Of a stretch of 64,000 bases of DNA, positions 36,564 to 44,799 are shown one piece after another. The stretch lies in assembly GCF_014698145.1 (NCBI RefSeq), contig NZ_JACJSM010000004.1:124001-188000 (forward strand), read 5' to 3'. Every line of letters starts with the position of its first letter. Within the stretch, counting starts at the first letter, position 1. The translations under genes and the position numbers were made by a program. This DNA is from Oscillatoria sp. FACHB-1406. GTDB lineage: Bacteria > Cyanobacteriota > Cyanobacteriia > Cyanobacteriales > Spirulinaceae. The notes under the pieces are model-generated. The model was not told where the DNA came from, ran no database searches, and saw only the letters and a list, made by a program, of their open reading frames with translations.

Positions 36564-36983
36564 ATGGTTCCTAAAGATATGTTAGAGCATACTACTGTGT
36601 CGATCGAAGGTGTCGATAATGCTACCGTTATTCGCTACATGGATGACATGAACGCCAATGACTTTGATGCCTTAATCGAGTTGTTTGCTCCCGACGGTGC
36701 GATGCACCCTCCTTTCCAAAAACCGATTGTCGGAAAGGAGGCAATTCTTCAGTTCCTCCAGGAAGATTGCAAAAACCTCAAAGTCGTACCAGAATCCGGC
36801 GTTGAAGAACCAGCAGAAGAGGGGTTCGAGCAATTTCGAGTTAAGGGGAAAGTTTATAGTCCTTGGCTTAATGCTTGGGTGAATGTGGCTTGGCGCTTTT
36901 CACTCAATCTGGAAGGGAAAATTTCTTTAGTTGCGATCGAGGTTATTGCGTCTCCGAAAGAATTGTTGAAGTTTGTTAGTTAA
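36564..36983 (+). CDS. OCP C-terminal-domain homologue (CTDH), NTF2-like carotenoid protein
   Basis: A 139-residue NTF2-fold protein that follows the C-terminal domain of orange carotenoid protein along its length: TVIRYMDDMNANDFDALIEL, FAPDGAMHPPFQKPIVGKEA, GVEEPAEEGFEQFRVKGKV and the ending ASPKELLKFV. The N-terminal OCP domain is absent. Stand-alone homologues (CTDHs) bind a ketocarotenoid, often as a dimer, and pass it to helical carotenoid proteins in photoprotection. The nearby CrtO could supply the ligand. Two in-frame ATGs (36564, 36579) are possible starts. Confidence 0.85.
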   Translation: MVPKDMLEHTTVSIEGVDNATVIRYMDDMNANDFDALIELFAPDGAMHPPFQKPIVGKEAILQFLQEDCKNLKVVPESGVEEPAEEGFEQFRVKGKVYSPWLNAWVNVAWRFSLNLEGKISLVAIEVIASPKELLKFVS

Positions 36984-37052
36984 GAGCGCTTAATATCAAT
37001 TGAATATAACGTTGCACAGAATCGACTCTTCTCAATTTTTGACTGAGATAAT

Positions 37053-37079
37053 GGTGCGTTACGCTTCGCGCTCCGCACC
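37053..37079. repeat. Spacer hairpin (GGTGCG type)
   Basis: GGTGCGTTACG and CTCCGCACC arms enclose CTTCGCG; an inverted relative of the copy at 1823-1856. Confidence 0.75.
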
Positions 37080-37150
37080 CTACTTCTGATTCTATGCAGC
37101 TTCAGATCGTATTGGGTATGAGTCCCGATACGATGCGGCAGAGATATCTT

Positions 37151-37636
37151 CTATTCTCCGACATCCCTCAGCGTTTGCTCGTACAAAGCGCGATCGACTC
37201 GAAAGCCAGCCTGCTGCATTAAGTTGTCTAAAATCGGCTTGACTGCTGGAATTATTCCTAACATTTTGGCAGCATTCAAAACCCCCAATACTCCTGTAAT
37301 CTTTAATCCATATTGGGCTGCTATTCTTCTTCCCATCCGTTCATCAATGAGCAAACGATCGGCTTTCAATTGAAGGGCTAGCGCGATTGCTTCTGCCTCG
37401 CCCTTGTCTAATTCATTTTCTAAGGTTGCTACGAATTGAAGATCGGTGGGGATTTGTACTTGAAGCCAAGTTGCTGTAAGGTATAAAGAAAGATCGATTC
37501 CAAAATTTTGAAGACAACGGATCTCGCGATCTACCTCGGGTGGGATTATAACTTGTCGATAAATTTGCTGAATTAACTCGAGTTGTCCCACGATTAAGAG
37601 ATTGCTCAGTGGGGAAGTATTGCTGACAACTATCAT
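37151..37636 (-). CDS. DUF3368 PIN-like toxin
   Basis: A 161-residue protein from ATG 37636, which overlaps the antitoxin stop (ATGA); a TTG two codons upstream is less likely. It has the DUF3368 start IVVSNTSPLSNL, a central acidic site DKGEAEAIALAL and LLIDERMGRRIAAQYG, the parts of a PIN-type RNase active site. Such proteins are toxins of type II systems with UPF0175 antitoxins. The arrangement, antitoxin first and overlapping, is standard. Confidence 0.87.
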   Translation of the reverse strand: MIVVSNTSPLSNLLIVGQLELIQQIYRQVIIPPEVDREIRCLQNFGIDLSLYLTATWLQVQIPTDLQFVATLENELDKGEAEAIALALQLKADRLLIDERMGRRIAAQYGLKITGVLGVLNAAKMLGIIPAVKPILDNLMQQAGFRVDRALYEQTLRDVGE

Positions 37637-37884
37637 CGCCAATTATTCTCGCGCAGGCTTTTCATATCCGCCTGATATTCCTCCAATCCATAATGAACGC
37701 AAATGTCCCGATTTGCCAGCAAATGCTGAAATTCAAACTGGTGCATTCGAGCAATTTGTGCTGCTTTTCCCAAGGTAATGCGTTCCTGTTGAAAAAGAAG
37801 AACGGCAATCTCTCGCAATAATTCAGCCTCGGTTAACTCAGCAGTCCGAGCAATATTATCGGGTATATCGATCGAAATTCTCAT
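37633..37884 (-). CDS. UPF0175 family antitoxin
   Basis: An 83-residue protein with the UPF0175 pattern: ISIDIPDNI at the start, a helix ELLREIAVLLFQQERITLGKAAQIARM, and the end HYGLEEYQADM. It presumably binds DNA and neutralises the DUF3368 partner encoded by the overlapping next gene. The ATG at 37884 begins at the conserved strand. Confidence 0.87.
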   Translation of the reverse strand: MRISIDIPDNIARTAELTEAELLREIAVLLFQQERITLGKAAQIARMHQFEFQHLLANRDICVHYGLEEYQADMKSLRENNWR

Positions 37885-38197
37885 GCTTGACTCCCTACAG
37901 CCGACGGTTGAATAATAGGGTTCGTTTTTCTTATTGTATCTTGCCGGTCGATCGCGATTACAGGCATTTGTCTAACGTTAATGGAGAAGTCCTGATTCCT
38001 GGGAATTCAAAATTACTTTAAACAAACTTAGGCTCCTTACTTCTTTCCCGATTGCGCCCCTAACGCCGTGTAACTTGTTATGCTACTCTTAACGACTTCA
38101 CCGCTCCCTTCCCCAGCCAAAGCGCGCGGCGGTAGAAGGCTGTAGCACCGATACGTTAGAATATGCACGAATTCCATCCCATCAGGAGAGAGTAATT
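37885..38197. other. Intergenic spacer before leuS
   Basis: These 313 bases between divergent transcription units hold the leuS ribosome-binding site AGGAGAGA (38183-38190) just before a GTG start. A short frame runs minus through 38037-38273 but overlaps the leuS start and has no recognisable product. Nothing else is evident. Confidence 0.55.
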
Positions 38198-40927
38198 GTG
38201 GAGTCCCGATATAATGCCGCCGCGATCGAGCAGAAATGGCAAAAAGCATGGGCAGAAGCGGGTTTAGATACAACCCCCGACAACGACAAGCCCAAATTTT
38301 ACGCCTTATCCATGTTCCCTTATCCTTCGGGGAACCTGCACATGGGCCACGTTCGCAACTATACCATCACCGATGCGATCGCGCGCCTGAAGCGGATGCA
38401 AGGATATCGAGTGCTGCACCCAATGGGATGGGATGCCTTTGGACTGCCTGCCGAAAATGCCGCGATCGATCGCGGAATCCCCCCCGCCGAGTGGACGTAC
38501 CAAAACATCGCCCACATGAAGCAGCAACTCCAACAACTCGGACTCTCCCTCGACTGGGAACGCGAAGTCGCCACCTGTTCCCCTGACTACTATCGCTGGA
38601 CGCAGTGGCTTTTCTTACAATTCTACAGCGCCGGACTCGCTTACCAAAAAGAAGCCGCCGTCAACTGGGATCCCATCGATCAAACCGTCCTCGCCAACGA
38701 ACAAGTTGATAGCGAAGGGCGTTCCTGGCGTTCCGGTGCGATCGTCGAACGCAAACTTTTGCGTCAGTGGTTCCTCAAAATTACCGACTACGCCGAACAA
38801 CTCCTCAACGACTTAGACAGCTTAACCGGCTGGCCCGATCGCGTCAAGACGATGCAAGCCAACTGGATAGGCAAATCCATCGGCGCGTACCTCGAATTTC
38901 CCATCGTCGGAATGGATGAAAGCATCGGCGTATTCACCACCCGCCCCGATACCGTCTGCGGCGTAACCTACGTCGTTCTCGCCCCAGAACACCCCTTAAC
39001 GCCCCGCGTCACCACCCCAGAACGCCAAACCGCCGTCGAAACCTTCATCTCTGAAGTCGCCAGCGAAAGCGAAACCGAGCGCACCGCTGAAGATAAGCCC
39101 AAACGCGGCATTCCCACCGGCGGAACCGCAATTAATCCCTTCACCGGCGAGGAAATCCCGATTTGGATTGCCGATTACGTCCTCTATGAATACGGAACCG
39201 GCGCAGTGATGGGCGTTCCCGCGCACGATATCCGGGATTTCCAATTCGCAAAACAGAACGACTTACCGATTAAAACCGTCATTATCCCCGAAGGCGGCGA
39301 TGCCAGTCAGCCCTTAACAGAAGCCTACGTCGAACCGGGAATTATGGTCAATTCCGGCGAATTTGACGGAATGAATTCAATTGACGGCAAACAGGCGATT
39401 ATCGAGGCTGCCGAAAAACAAGGGTACGGTAAAGCCAGAATTCAGTACCGCTTGCGCGATTGGTTGATTTCCCGCCAACGCTATTGGGGCGCGCCGATTC
39501 CGATTATTCACTGCCCTAGCTGCGGTGCGGTAGCCGTTCCCGATGCCGATTTACCCGTGCGTTTACCCGAAAGCGTCGAATTTTCAGGGCGCGGCCCTTC
39601 GCCGCTGGCTAAGATGGAAGATTGGGTTAACGTTCCCTGTCCCAGTTGCGGCGAACCGGCGAAGCGGGAAACCGATACGATGGATACGTTTATCGATTCG
39701 TCGTGGTACTTTTTGCGCTATGCCGATGCGAAGAACGAAGAGACGGCGTTTGCGAAGGCGAAGGCGGATGATTGGATGCCGGTGGATCAATATGTGGGCG
39801 GCATCGAACACGCGATTTTGCACTTATTGTACTCGCGATTCTTTACGAAGGTGTTGCGCGATCGCGGCCTTACGAATTGCAGCGAACCCTTCAATCGCCT
39901 TCTCACCCAAGGCATGGTACAGGGGATGACGTTTAAAAATCCCAAAACCAATAAATACGTTCCCTCCGCAACCGTTAAAGTTGCCGAACCCGACGCAGTT
40001 TTTGCCACAGCCGTTCGGGAAGGGAAGGTCGAAAAAGTGACCTTTAAAAATCCCAAAAACGGTAAATATATCGATTGTAACTTTTCTGAAAAGGGACAAT
40101 TTAAAGTTAACCCCGAAGAACCCAAAGACCCCAATACTGGCGATTCCTTACAAATCTTTCAAGACCCAGAAACTGGCGATTTCTTGCAAGTTTTTTACGA
40201 GAAAATGTCCAAATCGAAGTATAACGGTGTCGATCCGGAAGATGTATTATCCAAATATGGCGCAGATACGGCGCGAATGTTTATCCTCTTTAAAGCGCCG
40301 CCGGAAAAGGATCTAGAGTGGGATGATGCCGACGTTGAAGGACAATTCCGCTTCTTAAATCGCGTTTGGCGTTTAGTTGGCGATTTGATCGAAAAAGGCG
40401 GCAGCGCGAACGATAAGAAGGCAGCGCCGAAATCGAAAGAAGAAAAGGATTTATATCGCGCCATTCATACCGCAATTAAAGAAGTTTCGGAAGATATGGA
40501 AGGAGATTATCAGTTTAATACTGCTATCTCTGAAATGATGAAACTCAGCAACGCGATAACCGATTCTCCTTGTAAAGATTCGCCCATTTATGCTGAAGGA
40601 ATCGAAACGCTGTTGATTTTACTCGCGCCCTTCGCCCCGCACCTTGCTGAGGAATTATGGCATGAATTGGGTCATCAAGACTCGGTTCATACCGTTGCTT
40701 GGCCCGAACACAAACCCGAAGCCTTAGTGGTCGATGAGATCGTTTTAGTGGTACAAATTAATGGAAAAGTACGCGGAACGATTCAAGTTCCCGCCAGTTC
40801 TTCTAAGGAGGAATTAGAAGAATTTGCGCGTAAGTCTGAGGTAGCGGATAAGTATATTACGGGCAAAGAAGTTCGTAAGGTTATCGTCGTTCCGGGCAAA
40901 TTAGTTAACTTTGTGGTTGCCAATTAA
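38198..40927 (+). CDS. leuS: Leucyl-tRNA synthetase
   Basis: A 909-residue class I synthetase with HMGHVRNY (HIGH motif, near residue 48), the CP1 editing domain ([12 protein letters not shown]), a zinc-binding-type CPSCG pair, and KMSKS at residues 669-673. It charges tRNA-Leu. The start is a GTG with a good AGGAGAGA site eight bases upstream. The stretch before KMSKS (residues about 574-668, the leucine-specific domain) is about 94 residues and contains internal repeats ([10 protein letters not shown] / [18 protein letters not shown] / TGDFLQVF), longer than the usual bacterial domain. Confidence 0.96.
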   Translation: MESRYNAAAIEQKWQKAWAEAGLDTTPDNDKPKFYALSMFPYPSGNLHMGHVRNYTITDAIARLKRMQGYRVLHPMGWDAFGLPAENAAIDRGIPPAEWTYQNIAHMKQQLQQLGLSLDWEREVATCSPDYYRWTQWLFLQFYSAGLAYQKEAAVNWDPIDQTVLANEQVDSEGRSWRSGAIVERKLLRQWFLKITDYAEQLLNDLDSLTGWPDRVKTMQANWIGKSIGAYLEFPIVGMDESIGVFTTRPDTVCGVTYVVLAPEHPLTPRVTTPERQTAVETFISEVASESETERTAEDKPKRGIPTGGTAINPFTGEEIPIWIADYVLYEYGTGAVMGVPAHDIRDFQFAKQNDLPIKTVIIPEGGDASQPLTEAYVEPGIMVNSGEFDGMNSIDGKQAIIEAAEKQGYGKARIQYRLRDWLISRQRYWGAPIPIIHCPSCGAVAVPDADLPVRLPESVEFSGRGPSPLAKMEDWVNVPCPSCGEPAKRETDTMDTFIDSSWYFLRYADAKNEETAFAKAKADDWMPVDQYVGGIEHAILHLLYSRFFTKVLRDRGLTNCSEPFNRLLTQGMVQGMTFKNPKTNKYVPSATVKVAEPDAVFATAVREGKVEKVTFKNPKNGKYIDCNFSEKGQFKVNPEEPKDPNTGDSLQIFQDPETGDFLQVFYEKMSKSKYNGVDPEDVLSKYGADTARMFILFKAPPEKDLEWDDADVEGQFRFLNRVWRLVGDLIEKGGSANDKKAAPKSKEEKDLYRAIHTAIKEVSEDMEGDYQFNTAISEMMKLSNAITDSPCKDSPIYAEGIETLLILLAPFAPHLAEELWHELGHQDSVHTVAWPEHKPEALVVDEIVLVVQINGKVRGTIQVPASSSKEELEEFARKSEVADKYITGKEVRKVIVVPGKLVNFVVAN

Positions 40928-40935
40928 AGGGAATT

Positions 40936-41007
40936 GGTAGGCGCTGCCTACCCTACCAAATGTCTTAACTCAAACAATTGTAGAGACGTTGTACACAACG
41001 TCTCTAC
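40936..41007. repeat. Two spacer palindromes after leuS
   Basis: GGTAGGCGCTGCCTACC at 40936-40952, and GTAGAGACGTTGTACACAACGTCTCTAC-type inverted arms at 40980-41007, the near copy of the palindrome at 25831. Confidence 0.85.
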
Positions 41008-41053
41008 AAAGGAAACGTGGCGAACAAAGAAAGCAAGTACATCATTAGAATAA

Positions 41054-41087
41054 GCGAGTCCAATCTCTAGTCGGAGATTGGACTCGC
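41054..41087. terminator. Strong hairpin between convergent leuS and glycosyltransferase genes
   Basis: GCGAGTCCAATCTC and its exact reverse complement enclose TAGTCG, a 14-bp stem. There is no T-run on either side, so termination without Rho is not assured. The place between convergent genes fits a bidirectional terminator. Confidence 0.5.
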
Positions 41088-41152
41088 TGGCGTTGAAATC
41101 GGGTTATTGAACTTGGGGCAACGAATATACTCTTCTTTGCTCTCCAAAAAGT

Positions 41153-42190
41153 TTACGAGAGTGCTTCCTCGGTTTTCGCACGAGTGGATATGGGTTGCCG
41201 TGCAACAGAAGGTTGAGAACTGGCATTCGAGTTACGCTTCTGTGCGAGTTCGTAAACGAATTGCTGAACCTTCTTCGCTTTGCGCCATCCTAATAGCGCA
41301 CAAAGCGGTTTAAGCTTAGCACCAATGACGGGTTGCACGTCCGAACCGCCTAATTGTGCAACGCGGCGTTCTGCTTGCTCGCAAATATTCGGGACACTCG
41401 GATAGACTTCGTAAAAGAAACGCTGGAAGCGGTTAGCACAAGCCTTGCGGGTTCGGGGGCTATTTTCTACGGCTAATAAGTGCTTCATGCAAAATTCTAG
41501 CGAGTAAAAGCGGGATACTTTGGAGCGATCGGAACTTTGCTTGCTGAGACTGCCACTGATACCCGTGCGGTAGTAGGCTTTTGCTTTTTGACAGAAGCGG
41601 ATACCACTGCTGGCAAGCAGGATGCGGCAGAAGTATTCGCCATCGTCATCGGGGTTAGAAGGTAAACTTTCGTTCCAAGGTCCTGCGGCTTTGGCAACAG
41701 CGCGAGGAAAGAGCCAAACTCCGGGATTCATCATCCAGTTATTCTCCCATGCTGTGGTAACCCAATCGACCGGATCTCGGTCAGTCCACAGGGGTACGGG
41801 GACAAACTCGGCTTGACTCGGGTCTTGGTAAAAAATTCCCCATTGGCACGCTGCGACGCAGTTTGGATTCTCCGCTAACACTGCCATCTGAATTTCGATT
41901 TTATCGGCAGTCAGGAGATCGTCTGCGTCTAAATATTGAATATAGTCTCCGCTTGATTTCCGAAATGCTGCATTGCGTGCAGCACAAGCGCCTTGATTTT
42001 TTTGAGAAAAAACTTTAACGCCGCGCGATTCGTAGCGACGGGCGATTTCTAGGCTGCGATCGCTCGAGCCGTCATCTACCACAATAATTTCTAAATTCTG
42101 CCATGTTTGAGCCAGAGCCGATTCTAGCGTCTCGGCTAACCAGGGTTCGGCGTTGTAACAGGGGATAAGGATAGAAACTAAGGGTTGCAT
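41153..42190 (-). CDS. Family 2 glycosyltransferase
   Basis: A 345-residue GT2 enzyme: VSILIPCYNAEPWLAETLES, VVDDGSSD, and the metal-binding YLDADD near residue 87. The C-terminal 120 residues are helical and hydrophilic, without membrane spans. It transfers a sugar from a nucleotide donor to an unknown acceptor in the cytoplasm, perhaps for surface polysaccharide. It stands alone. Confidence 0.88.
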   Translation of the reverse strand: MQPLVSILIPCYNAEPWLAETLESALAQTWQNLEIIVVDDGSSDRSLEIARRYESRGVKVFSQKNQGACAARNAAFRKSSGDYIQYLDADDLLTADKIEIQMAVLAENPNCVAACQWGIFYQDPSQAEFVPVPLWTDRDPVDWVTTAWENNWMMNPGVWLFPRAVAKAAGPWNESLPSNPDDDGEYFCRILLASSGIRFCQKAKAYYRTGISGSLSKQSSDRSKVSRFYSLEFCMKHLLAVENSPRTRKACANRFQRFFYEVYPSVPNICEQAERRVAQLGGSDVQPVIGAKLKPLCALLGWRKAKKVQQFVYELAQKRNSNASSQPSVARQPISTRAKTEEALS

Positions 42191-42770
42191 AGAACTCGAC
42201 GACTCCTAAATTTAAGGACAACCAAAACAAGTGATAGGTGAAATTGGGGCTGTAATTTCGCTCTGTTCCAACTCCGTACTTACTAAATTACACGGTAAAT
42301 TAAAGAATGCGTAGAGTTTTTGTGAATTTTCTGTGAAGATTGGGGTTCTGAACTGTGAATTTTTTGTGAAGGTCGAGCTTTACACGGGAAATGCCGACGC
42401 TAGAACAACGTATTCATGAACTTTACAGGATTGCTCTCCCCGACCGACTCCTCCTAAAGGAGGGGATGCGATCGCATTCCGAAAATGCGTAAAAGCCCTT
42501 ATTTGTCAAACTCACCACAAACCTCGGTAAGAAATTGAGGTTCCATCGGGAGGGAACAAGTCGTAAAGACACGGTAATTAAGCTGAGGTTTCTGCGGATC
42601 GGTTTTCAATAGGGATCGGTATTAATCTCGCAGAGGAGGTATTTCCCTGCATTGCTGCGTTCCGACATTCTGCTAATCTAATTCAAGGACGCAACCTCAA
42701 CAACGAGGGTTGCTAAGGACATCGGTTAAATGGTGCATTCTTGAGACCCCTTTTGAAGAGCAGGAGCGAC
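42191..42770. other. Long intergenic region with structured leader
   Basis: These 580 bases separate divergent genes. They contain a CTCCTCCT...AGGAGGGG hairpin near 42450, and near 42655-42700 GCTGCGTTCC pairs with GGACGCAAC around a 20-25 base loop, with further inverted words around it (CAACCTCAACAACGAGGGTTG). No known RNA family was recognised. A strong ribosome-binding-like GCAGGAGCG lies before ATG 42771. Confidence 0.5.
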
Positions 42771-43157
42771 ATGAAATATCTAATTGATTTTTTAGGTTTT
42801 CTCATTAAAGCAACGATCGCCGCCTTCGCGATCGCATTACTCCTAATCTTTCTTGCCACTTTAACCACCGCGATTGGTCTCGAACTGAGTTTCCCTCCCT
42901 TTTTCTCCTCGCTTCCCGACCAATTCAGTTTTCTCAACCCCGTCTTTCACTTTTTCGAGCCAATTGTTAACGCTGTTAAATCCTTCGGCTCGTTCGTGGG
43001 GGAAAAACTTCAGTTTCTCGGGCCTACCTTAAGAACAACTCAATCTTTTGTCCGCAGCACGGGCGATTTTATGTTGCTCTGGGGGCATCGCATCATGGTC
43101 TTTGCCATCATCGGCGGCATGATCTATTTTATTCTTTCGATTCTTAAAAACTGGTAG
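42771..43157 (+). CDS. Small membrane protein of unknown function
   Basis: A 128-residue protein with two hydrophobic spans at the N-terminus (FLIKATIAAFAIALLLIFLATL) and C-terminus (MVFAIIGGMIYFILSIL), separated by a Phe/Pro-rich middle. The ATG at 42771 follows an AGGAGCG site; an open frame continues ten codons upstream. No family is recognised. Confidence 0.65.
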   Translation: MKYLIDFLGFLIKATIAAFAIALLLIFLATLTTAIGLELSFPPFFSSLPDQFSFLNPVFHFFEPIVNAVKSFGSFVGEKLQFLGPTLRTTQSFVRSTGDFMLLWGHRIMVFAIIGGMIYFILSILKNW

Positions 43158-43277
43158 TCCTAAATAGCAGCAGAGGCGACCGTGAATCGAAGTCCCTCTA
43201 ATACCCTCCCCCAATACCGGCAGACTTATTTTAGGCGCGGGAGTACGCCTTTAAGTTTTTTATAATCTTGCAAACAA

Positions 43278-43350
43278 TGGAGCTAAGCGGATTCGAACCG
43301 CTGACCCCTGCAATGCCATTGCAGTGCTCTACCAACTGAGCTATAACCCC
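43278..43350 (-). tRNA. tRNA-Ala(GGC)
   Basis: Read on the minus strand the 73 bases form a full cloverleaf: acceptor GGGGTTA/TAGCTCC with the G3-U70 pair that marks alanine tRNAs, D-arm AGCTCAGTTGGTAGAGC, anticodon stem CTGCA/TGCAG with loop ATGGCAT (anticodon GGC), and T-arm with GGTTCGAATCC. The discriminator is A. The CCA end is not encoded. It decodes GCC. Confidence 0.96.
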
Positions 43351-43415
43351 TTGACTAAGCCTTATCTAGTATAAGGCACGCGATCGCATACCGTCAACAC
43401 TCTTATTAAAACTTT

Positions 43416-43622
43416 TTAATAATTTAACGGGACGCTTGCATGAGTGAGATAGATGAGACAGCGATCCATCAAAAAGTAAACGACAAGCGTAGAAGCGGCA
43501 GCTAGCGCCACTAACATTCCCGCCAACATCAAAGAAGATTCTCGCTGCTGAACTGCTCCTTGAATGAGGTGCAACGACCAAGCCACCAAAGCAACATCAA
43601 AAATTAAAATAGGTAACAGCAT
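43416..43622 (-). CDS. Small two-span membrane protein
   Basis: A 68-residue protein with two membrane spans (LPILIFDVALVAWSLHLI and LAGMLVALAAASTLVVYFLM) and a short Cys-containing end. It is probably genuine given its clean start and hydrophobic profile. Function unknown. Confidence 0.6.
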   Translation of the reverse strand: MLLPILIFDVALVAWSLHLIQGAVQQRESSLMLAGMLVALAAASTLVVYFLMDRCLIYLTHASVPLNY

Positions 43623-43737
43623 TTTTTAAGAATCGTAAACTTTACTCCATTCTAATACATCTTCAAGGGGTAATAGCACGTATAATTGTCGATCGCCCAA
43701 CTTTGCCTAGCTGGATTTCCCGACTTGCGTGCGAAGA

Positions 43738-44508
43738 TTAGAGCGAGCGAACCGGAATGCGATTTTCGCTCAAATGGTTTTTAATTTCGGCAATACTCAG
43801 TTGTCCGTAATGCAGTAGGGACGCTAAAAGCGCGGCTTCAGCTTTCCCGTCTGTGAGCGCTTCGTAGATATGCGCCACATTGCCCGCCCCGCCCGAAGCA
43901 ATAACCGGAATTTCTACGCGTTGTGCGATCGCGCGAGTCAATTCTAAGTCGTACCCCGCCTGAGTTCCATCCGCATCCATACTCGTTACCAACAACTCGC
44001 CCGCACCGCGTCGTTCCACTTCGGCGGCCCATTCCAACGCATCCAAACCCGTATTCTCCCGTCCGCCGCGCACGTAAACATCCCAACCCGGACGGTTAGG
44101 ATCCGTTCTGCGCTTAGCATCGATCGCCACAACAATACATTGCTTGCCGAAGCGATCGCTCGCCCGATTCAGAAACTCCGGATCTCGCACCGCAGCAGAA
44201 TTAATGCTCGTTTTATCCGCTCCTGCCCGTAACAAATTTTTAATCATTTCTAAGGAATTAATGCCACCGCCCACCGTGAGGGGAATAAAAACTTGTTCGG
44301 CAGTCCGGTAAACAACATCAACGATAATGTCTCGATCTTCGTGCGTCGCCGTAATATCGAGAAAAACGAGTTCATCTGCCCCCGCATCGTTATAAACCTT
44401 AGCTAATTCCACCGGGTCGCCTGCATCTTGGAGGTTAACGAAGTTAACACCTTTAACGACGCGCCCCGCTTTGACATCGAGGCAAGGAAGGATTCTTTTT
44501 GCGAGCAT
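43738..44508 (-). CDS. hisF: Imidazole glycerol phosphate synthase, cyclase subunit
   Basis: A 256-residue TIM barrel beginning [21 protein letters not shown] with catalytic Asp11 and Asp130 (VVAIDAKR) of HisF, and phosphate-binding VGGGINS and ASGGAGN loops. With HisH it makes IGP and AICAR in histidine synthesis. A complete gene; other his genes are not in the window. Confidence 0.97.
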   Translation of the reverse strand: MLAKRILPCLDVKAGRVVKGVNFVNLQDAGDPVELAKVYNDAGADELVFLDITATHEDRDIIVDVVYRTAEQVFIPLTVGGGINSLEMIKNLLRAGADKTSINSAAVRDPEFLNRASDRFGKQCIVVAIDAKRRTDPNRPGWDVYVRGGRENTGLDALEWAAEVERRGAGELLVTSMDADGTQAGYDLELTRAIAQRVEIPVIASGGAGNVAHIYEALTDGKAEAALLASLLHYGQLSIAEIKNHLSENRIPVRSL

Positions 44509-44687
44509 GGTGAAATTCAGGAATTATGAGACCTAAGAGGAAATTTTATCGCGAGACGGTTCTTTCATTGCGTGCAATCCCTCTCCAAGCATTCGTATTC
44601 CTTAGCTCTGCTTCAAGAGCGCTCCTCACTTTAAAATGTAAAAAATACATAACTTTTATGTTATTCGTACATTTTATGTAAATGAAT

Positions 44688-44729
44688 GTAACACTTGCTA
44701 CAAATCCTTAATAATCCCTCGATTAACCT
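44688..44729 (+). promoter_or_regulatory. NtcA-activated promoter of the nitrate assimilation operon
   Basis: GTA-N8-TAC (44688-44701) is an exact NtcA site. A TAN3T -10 box (TAACCT, 44724-44729) follows with the spacing expected when NtcA replaces the -35 region, giving a start near 44736. NtcA with 2-oxoglutarate would switch on transcription when nitrogen is scarce. Confidence 0.8.
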
Positions 44730-44799
44730 GTAGGGCATCAAGAGCAATCCTCAATTGTTGCTGGAATGGGGTTGCTCGGCTAGTTAAGGATGCAACGCT

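Noticed and set aside
36984-37150. Toxin or regulator gene upstream region with repeat
   Set aside because: Only the spacer hairpin is present; no frame of note.
38037-38273. 78-codon minus-strand frame over the leuS start
   Set aside because: It overlaps leuS and its ribosome-binding site and has no protein-like features.
42600-42720. Possible SRP RNA (4.5S/scRNA) on the minus strand, suggested by GGAACGCAGCAATGCAGG
   Set aside because: The required UCAGG...GGAA...AGCAG domain IV arrangement does not fold here; only a generic hairpin is supported.
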